DNA of 64,000 bases from FEN-1350 sp964386005. GTDB lineage: Bacteria > Planctomycetota > Phycisphaerae > Sedimentisphaerales > Anaerohalosphaeraceae. Both the position numbers and the translations under genes were made by a program. Positions 51,253 to 60,212 of the stretch are shown one piece after another; the stretch's first letter is position 1; each line of letters opens with the position of its first letter. Location: positions 1-64,000 of the forward strand of contig CAYLSB010000005.1 in assembly GCA_964386005.1 (NCBI GenBank), given 5' to 3'. The notes beneath the pieces were generated by a model, which had not been told where the DNA came from, made no database searches, and worked only from the letters and a program-made list of their open reading frames with translations.

Positions 51253-51515
51253 TCGATATTCCGCCGATCGATGCCCATTACATAATTGATTCCCTGCAGG
51301 ATCATCGTTCCATTCTGAAAACGATGAACCTCTGAACGTCCGATCCCGCCGGAGAGTTTTCCGCGTATTCTTTTCGCGGACAGGTGGCAAGAAAGGGAGG
51401 TGAAACGACAAACAATCCATGTGAATCGTGCCTGTTACCCCTGAAGGACAGCAGGCCAAAGAAAATGAGGACTGGTAGATTGTTTGACAACGACAGGGTA
51501 TGAAAGGAGATTTCT

Positions 51516-54500
51516 ATGAGATTCCATTATTGGAGTGTTGCGCTGTGTGCGTACGCACTATGTTTGTGTCGTGGAACCGTGTGGGCACAGAACCTGATGG
51601 GGATCTGGGACTTTGGACCCAATGCGGCGAATTATACGGAAGCTGTGAGCGTGGAACGAGTGCTGGGGACTCCAACCTTTTACATGACACCTGCGGGAAA
51701 AGATTTCGATGGGGCCAATGGAGTTCAATATACGGACGTAGAAGGAACGGTCCATACGGCCGGCCAATGCTGCCAATGGAGCGATACGTATGTTGCGTCG
51801 TATTGGGAAGTCACATTGGATATGAGGGGCTGGCAGGACATCGGTATCCGCTGGGACTATAACTCCGATAATTCAGGAGGCAGCCGGGGACCTACTCAAT
51901 TTGATCTATCCTATCGGATTGGAGCCGGAACCTGGGTTCAGGTGATCAATGACCAAAGCATGTCCCGTGATGATCTTTGGCACGCCGTCGTTGTGGATCT
52001 ATCGGCAATCGCCGCGATCGAAAATCAGCCAGTTGTGACACTGCGCATGCATGATCTTCAAGGAACAACGAACGGCAAATTCAATTGCGACAATATCGAG
52101 GTTCGGGGAACCCGTATTCCCACTCCGATTCAGATCGCGTTTGCGCCGTCGATTTTGACCGATCCACCGGATGTATCCGGGGTGATCGGCGATCCGACGG
52201 ATCCAGCCTCACTGTATGGGATCGCCTTCTCCGTCGGGCATGATACGCTGCCACCCTCTTCCGTCACGGTTACGGCACAAAGCGATCATCCCGCGGTCGT
52301 GCCGAACGATACCGCTCATCTCATCCTGACCGGGACCAATGCCGATCGTAATCTTCAGATTCTTCCCGCCGGCGTTGGACAAACAACGATCACTCTGCTG
52401 GCCCATGACGGACAGGGCAATACGACATGGCTGGACATCAACTACCGTGCGTCGGCTCAACCGGCAATCCCGGAGGCCACAAGGTACCACACGGGCATGA
52501 GCGACGCCTCGACGGCATTCGCCGTGGATGCCGATTACATGTTTGTCGCCAACGATGAGGACCAACCGTTGCGGCTGTTCCTCCGGAATGCATCGGGCCT
52601 TCCCGTTAACGCCTTCGACTTTACATCAAACCTGATCGTTCCGGGAAGCGGGGAAGTGGATATCGAAGCATCGATGCGTGTTGGAAACAGGATTTTCTGG
52701 ATAGGATCACATGGAAATGGGCGCACCGGCGACTGTAAGCCGAATCGCCGACGCCTGTTCGCCACCGATATCACCGGTACGGGAGAGAACGCCTCGCTGG
52801 CGTATGTCGGCCGATATGACGGCCTCCGCGAAGATCTCCGAACATGGGACGGCACCAATCAGCACGGACTGGGCGCCAACTTTTTCGGATTGACTGCATC
52901 GAGCGATTGTCCCGGGCTGCCTCCCGAACATATCGGAGGATTCAACATCGAAGGTATGACCATGGGACCGGACGGGACGACCGCCTATATCGCGTTCCGC
53001 GCCCCCATCATTCCCGCAGCCACTCGAACCCTGGCCTTGATTGTAACCATTCCGAATTTCCAGACCTGGTTCAACAACGGCGTCCCCGCCGGCACGCCGA
53101 CCTTCGGCGCTCCGATCCAACTCAATCTGGGTGGCCGCGGAATTCGCAGCATTGATCGCAACGCCAACAACGAGTATCTCATTGTCGCGGGATCCTGGGG
53201 CGAAACGGGTCCCGCCCCGAATGACTTCCGAATGTACCGTTGGACGGGATATGCGGCTAATGCGCCGGAACTTCTCGGAGTCGATCTTACGTCCGTGATT
53301 GCACAAGGGGGCAGCATCGAGTCCATCGTTGAGGTACCGACACCGCTGCTGAATCAGCAAGTTCAGGTTCTCACAGACGAGGGAGACACGATTTGGTATA
53401 ATGATGGTCAGATTTCCAAGTCTCTGGGCAGTCCGAATTGGCAAAAGTTCCGAAGCGACTGGGTGATGCTGTATCGTAATCTCTGGTATGTTTCACCCAG
53501 CGGCAACAATACCAGCGGTCAATCCTGGGCGACCGCATTCAATAATCTGCGGGATGCCCTGGCCGCGGCATCGAGCGGTGACCAGATCTGGATCGCGGCG
53601 GGAACCTACAAACCCGACCGCGGCGTCGGCGTCACACTCGGAGACCGCACCGCGACATTCCAGCTCATCAATGGCGTATCCATCTATGGTGGATTCCCGC
53701 ACGGGGGAACGTGGTTTGATCGTGACCCGGTAACCAACATTACAACGCTCAGCGGGGATCTGGCCGGCAACGATATGGGAACGGTTCTCGATCCGACGCG
53801 TGCCGAGAACGGCTATCATGTCGTCACGGCCAGCGGAACCAATTCCACGGCGATCCTCGACGGGGTTACGATTACAGCGGGGAATGCCCCCCCGAGCGCT
53901 TCCGATCCCTATCGATCGGGCGCCGGCATTTACAATTCGGCGGGAAATCCTCTGATTAAAAACTGTATTGTTCGTGATAATGTCGCCTATCGTTTTGGCG
54001 GCGGCATGTACAATCTTTACGGCGGAGCGTCCATAATCGATTGCACATTCAGCGGCAACATGACCACCCATCCCTCCAGTGACGGCGGTGGATTATACAA
54101 TGAATACAGCAATATAACCGTAGCGGGTTGCACCTTCATTGGGAACTCCGCATGGGAAGGCGAATCCGGCGGCGGGATCTGCAACATATACAGCAATGCC
54201 GTGATTGATGGTTGCCTTTTCCAGGAGAATGATGCATATGAAGGGGGCGGCGGAGTTTACAATTATCAGGGCTCCGTCCGGATCAGCAACTGCTTTTTCG
54301 TGGATAATTTCGCCGAGGAAGAGGGGGGCGGTGTCAGTAACCATTCCTCGTCGCCGATCATCCTCAATTGCGTATTCGTGAATAACACCGCGGATTCGGG
54401 TGGCGGCCTGGCCAATCAGTGGGCCAACTGCACTCCGACCATCAAGAACTGCACGTTCTACGGCAACACGGCCACCTGGGGCGGAGGAGGCATATACAGC

Positions 54501-56849
54501 TATCTGAGTAATCCGACGCTGATCAATTGCATTCTGTGGGGCAACAGTGATCCGTCTGGAACCGGCGAAATTTCGCAGATTCGTTCATTCAACGCGGCAC
54601 CGGCAGTTACCTATTGCTGTATCCAGGATGATCATCCCAATGATGCGTCAATCCCGTTCAATGGCGCCGTCAACGGAAATATCGACGATAATCCCTTGCT
54701 GGATATCGACGGATTCCATCTGACGGCGGCATCGCCGTGCGTCAACATGGGCGATCCCGCTTATGTACCTGGATCAGGTGAAACCGACATTGATGGTCAA
54801 GCCCGCGTTCAGGGCGGTCGGATCGATATAGGCGCTGACGAACGACCGAGTCAACACTTCTATGTTTCGCCCGCCGGCAGTAACAGCAACGATGGATTAT
54901 CCTGGGGAACAGCATTTTTAACGATCCAATATGGCGTAAGTTCCGCGACCCATGGCGATATCGTGGAGGTGGCACAGGGAACATATACGGAAACGGTGGA
55001 TCTACTCGGAAAGAATATCGTCTTGACGAGTATGGATCCAACAAATGCTTCGGTTGTAGCCAATACAATCATCAACGCGAATTCCTCGACGTACGGGGTA
55101 TATATCCATTCAGGCGAAGCGGTCAACGCCGCGGTCAAGGGATTTACCGTAAAGAATGCCTATTACAATATTCGCGTCAGTTCCTCCCATGCGATGATCG
55201 CCAACTGTGTAACTCTTGACGCCTATTACTATGGCATTTCTTGTTCCAATTCGACCTCCCGCATTCTTGACAGCACTGTCAAAAGTGTGGCAAGGACGAA
55301 TTATGGTTTCTATTGTTATTACGGCCCGGCGGAATTCACGCGCTGCATCAGCGAAGCGAATTATTACGGTTTTCTGATCTATGGATCCAGCGCGATGATT
55401 CAGAATTGTTCCATTCGTAATAATTCTTCCTACGGCATCTACACTCGAGATGGCGCGACGGTGATTCGTAACAGCATAATCTACGGCAGTTCGTATGGTA
55501 TTTGGTGCAGTTATACCCCATCACCGGTGATTCGCGGAGTCACAATCGCCAACAATTCGACTTATGGAATCGTAGCCAGCAGCGGATGCGTTCCGGATAT
55601 CAGCAACAGTATTATCTGGGCCAACGGGGATGATCTGAACGGCTGCACAGCCACGTATAGTAACATTGAAGATGGCGACGCAGGTGCCGGCAACATTTGC
55701 GAGGATCCAAAGTTCGTGAATGCGGGGGCCCGCAATTATCACCTTCAGAATACTTCGCCGTGCATTAATCGTGGTAACCCGGCCGTAATCGCACAGGTCG
55801 GCGAGACCGATATCGACAATCAGGCCCGGGTACAGCGAAACTGCATCGATATGGGCGCCGACGAAACGGCTCTGGCTCGTTGGTTTGTCTCCACAAGCGG
55901 CAGCGACACCAACAACGGATTAACTCCGGCGACGGCATTCCGAACAATCCAGCATGGAATCAACGCCGCGTCCGCGGGTGAGTTTGTCGAGGTGGCACAG
56001 GGAACCTACTACGAGCGGATCTCGTATAACGGCAAGGCGATCACCGTGCAGAGCAGCAGCCCCGAGAACTGGTCGGTCATCGACGCAACGGTTATCGACG
56101 GTTCCAACGGGGGTGCGGTGGTAACCTTCAGCAACAACGAGTACGCCACCAGCGTGATCAAAGGATTTACAATCACGCACGGCAACAACGCTTATGGACC
56201 GGGCATTAATGCCATCTATGGCCGTCCGTCGATCAGTTTTTGCCGGATCACCAACAACACCGGCTCGTGGGGCGGCGGAATCTATTTCTGGGGTACGAGT
56301 TACGGGGGCGGTTCCATCAGCCATTGCATCATCACCAACAACTCGGCCCAGAGCGGCGGGGGTATTTACTTTGGAAACTACAGTATTCAACTCCACAACT
56401 GTATTATCGCCAACAACACCGCGTCCAATTATGGCGGCGGTATCTACAACGGGACATGGAACTCGATTCGGCAGTGCACGATATACGGCAACAGCGCCTA
56501 TTACGGCGGCGGAATCTACCTGGCTTCCGATCCGTGCGATCTGGTCAACAGCATTCTCTGGGCGAACACGGCCACCGGAAGCGGCCCGCAGATCTATCGC
56601 AGCGCCGGTCAGGGTGGTAACATTCAGTACTGCGACATTCAGGGCGGATGGACGGGAACGGGTAACATCAATGTCGATCCGTCTCTGAACGCCAGTTACC
56701 ATTTGAACGTCGGTTCGCCGTGCATGGAAGCGGGAAACAACTCGTACGCAACCGGAACCAAGGATATCGACGCACAGACGCGGGTGTATGATGGTGACGG
56801 AAACGGAACGGCCACCGTGGATATGGGCGCCGACGAATATCGACCCTGA
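51516..56849 (+). CDS. Giant secreted protein: DUF3616-like region plus three beta-helix modules
   Basis: 1777 residues; AAAGGAG precedes the ATG and a signal peptide ends near residue 24 (GTVWAQNL). Residues about 30-200 are a beta-sandwich-like domain (YIGAGTW, WEVTLDMRGWQDIGIRWDY). About 325-640 resembles DUF3616 (RLFLRNASGLPV, VGNRIFWIGSHGNGRTG, RRRLFATDITG, NIEGMTMGPDGTTAYIAFR). Three right-handed beta-helix modules start at about 655 (LWYVSPSGNNTSGQSW), 1113 (HFYVSPAGSNSNDGLSW) and 1454 (RWFVSTSGSDTNNG); each ends in D-[IM]-GADE. Modules 2 and 3 share near-identical DNA around the EVAQGTY strand (54966 and 55990), a sign of duplication. No transmembrane or sorting signal is seen at the C-terminus, so secretion route and anchoring are open. 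Likely a surface or extracellular adhesin or glycan binder. Confidence 0.88.
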   Translation: MRFHYWSVALCAYALCLCRGTVWAQNLMGIWDFGPNAANYTEAVSVERVLGTPTFYMTPAGKDFDGANGVQYTDVEGTVHTAGQCCQWSDTYVASYWEVTLDMRGWQDIGIRWDYNSDNSGGSRGPTQFDLSYRIGAGTWVQVINDQSMSRDDLWHAVVVDLSAIAAIENQPVVTLRMHDLQGTTNGKFNCDNIEVRGTRIPTPIQIAFAPSILTDPPDVSGVIGDPTDPASLYGIAFSVGHDTLPPSSVTVTAQSDHPAVVPNDTAHLILTGTNADRNLQILPAGVGQTTITLLAHDGQGNTTWLDINYRASAQPAIPEATRYHTGMSDASTAFAVDADYMFVANDEDQPLRLFLRNASGLPVNAFDFTSNLIVPGSGEVDIEASMRVGNRIFWIGSHGNGRTGDCKPNRRRLFATDITGTGENASLAYVGRYDGLREDLRTWDGTNQHGLGANFFGLTASSDCPGLPPEHIGGFNIEGMTMGPDGTTAYIAFRAPIIPAATRTLALIVTIPNFQTWFNNGVPAGTPTFGAPIQLNLGGRGIRSIDRNANNEYLIVAGSWGETGPAPNDFRMYRWTGYAANAPELLGVDLTSVIAQGGSIESIVEVPTPLLNQQVQVLTDEGDTIWYNDGQISKSLGSPNWQKFRSDWVMLYRNLWYVSPSGNNTSGQSWATAFNNLRDALAAASSGDQIWIAAGTYKPDRGVGVTLGDRTATFQLINGVSIYGGFPHGGTWFDRDPVTNITTLSGDLAGNDMGTVLDPTRAENGYHVVTASGTNSTAILDGVTITAGNAPPSASDPYRSGAGIYNSAGNPLIKNCIVRDNVAYRFGGGMYNLYGGASIIDCTFSGNMTTHPSSDGGGLYNEYSNITVAGCTFIGNSAWEGESGGGICNIYSNAVIDGCLFQENDAYEGGGGVYNYQGSVRISNCFFVDNFAEEEGGGVSNHSSSPIILNCVFVNNTADSGGGLANQWANCTPTIKNCTFYGNTATWGGGGIYSYLSNPTLINCILWGNSDPSGTGEISQIRSFNAAPAVTYCCIQDDHPNDASIPFNGAVNGNIDDNPLLDIDGFHLTAASPCVNMGDPAYVPGSGETDIDGQARVQGGRIDIGADERPSQHFYVSPAGSNSNDGLSWGTAFLTIQYGVSSATHGDIVEVAQGTYTETVDLLGKNIVLTSMDPTNASVVANTIINANSSTYGVYIHSGEAVNAAVKGFTVKNAYYNIRVSSSHAMIANCVTLDAYYYGISCSNSTSRILDSTVKSVARTNYGFYCYYGPAEFTRCISEANYYGFLIYGSSAMIQNCSIRNNSSYGIYTRDGATVIRNSIIYGSSYGIWCSYTPSPVIRGVTIANNSTYGIVASSGCVPDISNSIIWANGDDLNGCTATYSNIEDGDAGAGNICEDPKFVNAGARNYHLQNTSPCINRGNPAVIAQVGETDIDNQARVQRNCIDMGADETALARWFVSTSGSDTNNGLTPATAFRTIQHGINAASAGEFVEVAQGTYYERISYNGKAITVQSSSPENWSVIDATVIDGSNGGAVVTFSNNEYATSVIKGFTITHGNNAYGPGINAIYGRPSISFCRITNNTGSWGGGIYFWGTSYGGGSISHCIITNNSAQSGGGIYFGNYSIQLHNCIIANNTASNYGGGIYNGTWNSIRQCTIYGNSAYYGGGIYLASDPCDLVNSILWANTATGSGPQIYRSAGQGGNIQYCDIQGGWTGTGNINVDPSLNASYHLNVGSPCMEAGNNSYATGTKDIDAQTRVYDGDGNGTATVDMGADEYRP

Positions 56850-56902
56850 TGTGCGGGAATAACCTTCCCGGAAGAAACGGAAATTTGATTCTCCCAGGAA
56901 GC

Positions 56903-56939
56903 GGGCCGTGGGCTTATCCCCCACGGCCCCTTCTTTTTT
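56903..56939 (+). terminator. Rho-independent terminator of the giant gene
   Basis: GGGCCGTGGG (56903-56912) pairs with CCCACGGCCC (56920-56929), followed by CTTCTTTTTT. Strong intrinsic terminator about 50 bp after the stop. Confidence 0.9.
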
Positions 56940-57200
56940 CAGGAGAGTGGGAAAGGATGACCGGTTTTCTGCGTTCGATTGGGTTCGATGGCTTCGAATG
57001 GAATCGAAATCATGGTGAATTTGCCTTTGGGGGGTTGAAAATGTCGGGCGGAGTGATAGGTTATAAGGGATTCCATGAGGCACAAACGCTTCATGGGACG
57101 ATTTCAAACGCAAATGAAAGAAAATTCGTGAGGGAATATTGATGCGCAATGGATTGCAGGATTCCGCCAGCGATCTCCTCGTGACACATCAAGGGGACGT
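56940..57200. other. Intergenic region before the acyl-ligase fusion
   Basis: No recognisable gene. A frame from ATG 56957 to 57142 (61 codons, preceded by AGGAG at 56941) is possible but its composition is unconvincing, with TTCGA-type internal repeats at about 56975-57010. The promoter of the gene at 57201 should lie here; no clear boxes were found. Confidence 0.4.
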
Positions 57201-60194
57201 ATGAGGGGACCCCGAAACATTCCAGCATGCCTGATCGACCGAAGCATGCAGGATAAATCCAAACCCTTCCTCACTCTAATCGGGGCCGGGATGGAGGAAC
57301 AACAATTCACCTATCTGGAACTGTTGGCGCGTTCGCTGGCATGGACGGCCGTCTATCGCGACCACGGATTGGGCGCCGGCTCATATCTGGTGGTGATCCT
57401 GCCGCACTCGCTGGATTTGTATGCGGCCTATACGGGGGCGCTGATGGGCGGGATGATTCCGGCGATGTTTTCGTTTCCATCGCCGAAATATTCCATGGAG
57501 GAGTATGTCAAAACGTTTGGAACTCTGCTGGCCAATGCCGGACCAAACCTTGTCGTTATGTATCCACAATTAAAACAAGTGATCTTGACGCATCTTCCCG
57601 GCGAACTTCGGTCAGTTCCAATCTGCGATTCCTCCCGGGTCGATCCCTCTCGGGCTAGCGCGGAGGCCTCGGCGATCGCCGATCCGGATCCGGAACATAC
57701 CGCATTTCTACAGTATTCATCGGGGACGACGGGGCTTCGCAAGGGCGTCGCCATCTCGCACAGAGCGCTGATACGGCAGGTCCGCGATTATTCCCGCGCG
57801 ATCGAACTGGGTTCCGATGAGACAATCGTCAGTTGGCTGCCGCTGTACCACGATATGGGATTGATCTGCGGATATTTTTTGCCGCTGCTGATGCGCGTTC
57901 CAATCGTGGCGATGTCGGCATTCGACTGGGTGCGCAATCCGGCCATGCTGATGAATGCGATCACGAAACACAGGGCAACGCGATGCTGGCTTCCGAATTT
58001 CGCGTATTCGTTCATGGCCCAGGGAATCGGCGATCGGGATCTGGAAGGCATCGACGTGTCGAGTCTGCGGGGAGTGGTCAACTGTTCGGAGCCGGTTTTG
58101 GCCGAGAGCCATCGACGTTTTTTGAGTCGGTTCGCTTCCTGCGGGTTTCGAGCAGAATCGCTGGGGGCCTCCTACGCCATGGCGGAGAATACCTTCGCCG
58201 TCACATCGGGGGGGATGGGGCGACCGTTACAATACGAATATATTGATTCGGAAATCTTTATTCGTGAATCGCGGGCGGTTCCGGTCATGCCGATTCATCC
58301 GAAGGCGAGATTGATGGTCAGCTCCGGAACGGCGCTTCCCGATACGCGGATCGTTATCCGGTCGGAAACGGGCCAGGTCCTTCCGGAGCGTCACATCGGC
58401 CGGATCGTGATCTCCGGACCGACACTGTTTGCCGAGTACTATCGGAATCCGGAGGCGACGAGCAAAAGCCGTTCGGGCGATGCGTTCCAGACCGGCGATC
58501 TTGGATACCTGTCCGAGGGTCATTTGTTCGTCATCGGCCGGGCGGATGATGTCATCATCATCGCGGGGAAAAATATCTATCCTCAGGACATTGAGCAACT
58601 GCTGCATGACATACCCGGCGTGATTCCCGGTCGATGCGTAGCATTCGGCATTGCGGATGCCGAAAAGGGAACGAATCAATTGATCATCCTTGCCGAGTCG
58701 AATGCAACCGATTCCGGAGAACAGGCGGCGATCCGCGGTGAAATATTCCGGCGTGTGGCTTCGCAAACAGAGACGGCGCCCGATGAGATTCATATTGTGG
58801 AACATCAATGGCTGCTGAAGACCTCGTCCGGAAAGATAGCTCGGAAAGCCAACCGGGAAAAATTTCTCGTTTGGCAAGAGAGCCGGCGGGATACAAGTTC
58901 CATACCGGCCGAGGTGGGTATCGATGAAACGTCAACAGAGAATGGATCCGAATCGTCGGAACCGGCACGGGTTTATCGATGCGTTCGGACGATCCTGTCG
59001 AAAAAGAAACGGGCGACGGATTGGCTCCACGAGGATCAACCTCTGATTACATCGGGATTAATTGATTCCCTGACGTTGGTGTCGCTCGTACTGGAGTTGG
59101 AGAAGGAATTCGGCGTGACAATCCCTCCATCGCGGTTAGATCTTGTTCACTTTGAGACCATCAAGAATATCCGGGCGATGCTGAAAGGTCTCGGAAATCC
59201 GCAAGACAATCAGGATATGCCGGACCATGGGACGGCGATGACCGAACGTGAAAAGAAATGTTGGCAGTTTCTTCATCTCGGCCGCAAGATCGATACACTG
59301 ATCCTGGGTTCCTCCAAGGCGCAGGGATTTGATCCGCGGTTGGCCGAGTCGGCGGGATATCAGACGTATAATTTCTGGGTCAACAGCGGCCGCGCCGAGG
59401 ACTGGTATTGTATCGTGCGCTTTGTCATGGAACACAACAAAACTCCCCTGCGAAACATCATCGTATGTATGGACATTGAGGCCTTTTCCAACGCCGTCGA
59501 GATCGATCGCCGCCTGCTGCATACGACATATCTTTCGCGATATCTGGAAGAGCCCGATCGGGCGGCGATCCCGCAGCTTGATATGGAATCGTTCTCGGGC
59601 AACACGGCGGACAAGGAACGATTTCAATCCGTATTGCTGCAATACAAGCTGGGTCAGACCAGCCAGAATCTGCGCCATGTAAAAATCGATCCGAACTATG
59701 GTCACAGTGTTGATGCGGCCGTACCGGCGGACCGGGGGGCTCTTGTCATAACGGATCCGCTCGGCTCGGCGCCGGAATATTCGCTACGGATGAAAGGTTT
59801 CACAGGTTTGCATCGGGCACGATTGCATTATTTTGTCCGGTTGCTGGAATTGTGCCGTACGAACGCTATCCGGATCTCATGTTGTTTGGCGCCGCTTCAC
59901 ACCAAGCTGCATCGTTTTCTTGAGGGTCATACAACGTATGGGCAACGCTTGGACGATCTGAGGCGCTTTCTTGGGGCGGTCCGATACGAAGGATTCCGTT
60001 TCTTGGATACACCAACGGTTGGATCCTTCGGAGGTTTTGAGGATGATTTCAGCGACGGCGCCCACATTGGCGCTGCCAATTCAGATATTCTATTGCGACA
60101 TCTTCTTGGCATTTCCCTGAATCGACCCCTCGACAGACGGATTGAATGGATCGAACAGGGTTCTATCGGAAGTCCTGAATCCATCCGGCAATAA
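57201..60194 (+). CDS. Fatty-acyl-AMP-ligase-like / acyl carrier / DltD-SGNH-like fusion protein
   Basis: 997 residues; AAGGGG precedes the ATG. Residues about 15-560 are an adenylation enzyme: ATP loop LQYSSGTTGLRKGVAISH (170-187), SWLPLYHDMGLI (211-222), which is characteristic of fatty-acyl-AMP ligases, SYAMAENTF (324-332), QTGDLGYL (430-437), GRADDVIIIAGKNIYPQDIE (446-465) and TSSGKIARK (541-549). A linker leads to a carrier domain, about 588-662, with LITSGLIDSLTLVSL, phosphopantetheine site Ser623. Residues about 680-970 form an SGNH/DltD-like domain: DTLILGSSKAQGF (Ser704/705) and a C-terminal DGAH (Asp952, His955) fitting the Asp-x-x-His block. Read together: activate an acyl or related acid, load it on the built-in carrier, and transfer or hydrolyse it. 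No membrane segment and no DltB-like MBOAT gene nearby. Followed after 18 bp by the first GH78 gene. Confidence 0.88.
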   Translation: MRGPRNIPACLIDRSMQDKSKPFLTLIGAGMEEQQFTYLELLARSLAWTAVYRDHGLGAGSYLVVILPHSLDLYAAYTGALMGGMIPAMFSFPSPKYSMEEYVKTFGTLLANAGPNLVVMYPQLKQVILTHLPGELRSVPICDSSRVDPSRASAEASAIADPDPEHTAFLQYSSGTTGLRKGVAISHRALIRQVRDYSRAIELGSDETIVSWLPLYHDMGLICGYFLPLLMRVPIVAMSAFDWVRNPAMLMNAITKHRATRCWLPNFAYSFMAQGIGDRDLEGIDVSSLRGVVNCSEPVLAESHRRFLSRFASCGFRAESLGASYAMAENTFAVTSGGMGRPLQYEYIDSEIFIRESRAVPVMPIHPKARLMVSSGTALPDTRIVIRSETGQVLPERHIGRIVISGPTLFAEYYRNPEATSKSRSGDAFQTGDLGYLSEGHLFVIGRADDVIIIAGKNIYPQDIEQLLHDIPGVIPGRCVAFGIADAEKGTNQLIILAESNATDSGEQAAIRGEIFRRVASQTETAPDEIHIVEHQWLLKTSSGKIARKANREKFLVWQESRRDTSSIPAEVGIDETSTENGSESSEPARVYRCVRTILSKKKRATDWLHEDQPLITSGLIDSLTLVSLVLELEKEFGVTIPPSRLDLVHFETIKNIRAMLKGLGNPQDNQDMPDHGTAMTEREKKCWQFLHLGRKIDTLILGSSKAQGFDPRLAESAGYQTYNFWVNSGRAEDWYCIVRFVMEHNKTPLRNIIVCMDIEAFSNAVEIDRRLLHTTYLSRYLEEPDRAAIPQLDMESFSGNTADKERFQSVLLQYKLGQTSQNLRHVKIDPNYGHSVDAAVPADRGALVITDPLGSAPEYSLRMKGFTGLHRARLHYFVRLLELCRTNAIRISCCLAPLHTKLHRFLEGHTTYGQRLDDLRRFLGAVRYEGFRFLDTPTVGSFGGFEDDFSDGAHIGAANSDILLRHLLGISLNRPLDRRIEWIEQGSIGSPESIRQ

Positions 60195-60212
60195 ACTTCA
60201 AAGGAGATTCAC

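Noticed and set aside
51036..51335. 99-codon plus-strand frame in the leader region
   Set aside because: It spans the predicted promoter and the structured RNA and has no ribosome site.
53900..54560. CRISPR-like or tandem DNA repeat in the giant gene
   Set aside because: The periodicity is that of beta-helix coils at protein level; the DNA units are irregular and coding.
56849..57142. 97-codon frame starting at the stop of the giant gene
   Set aside because: It reads through the strong terminator at 56903-56939 and its first half is encoded by the hairpin.
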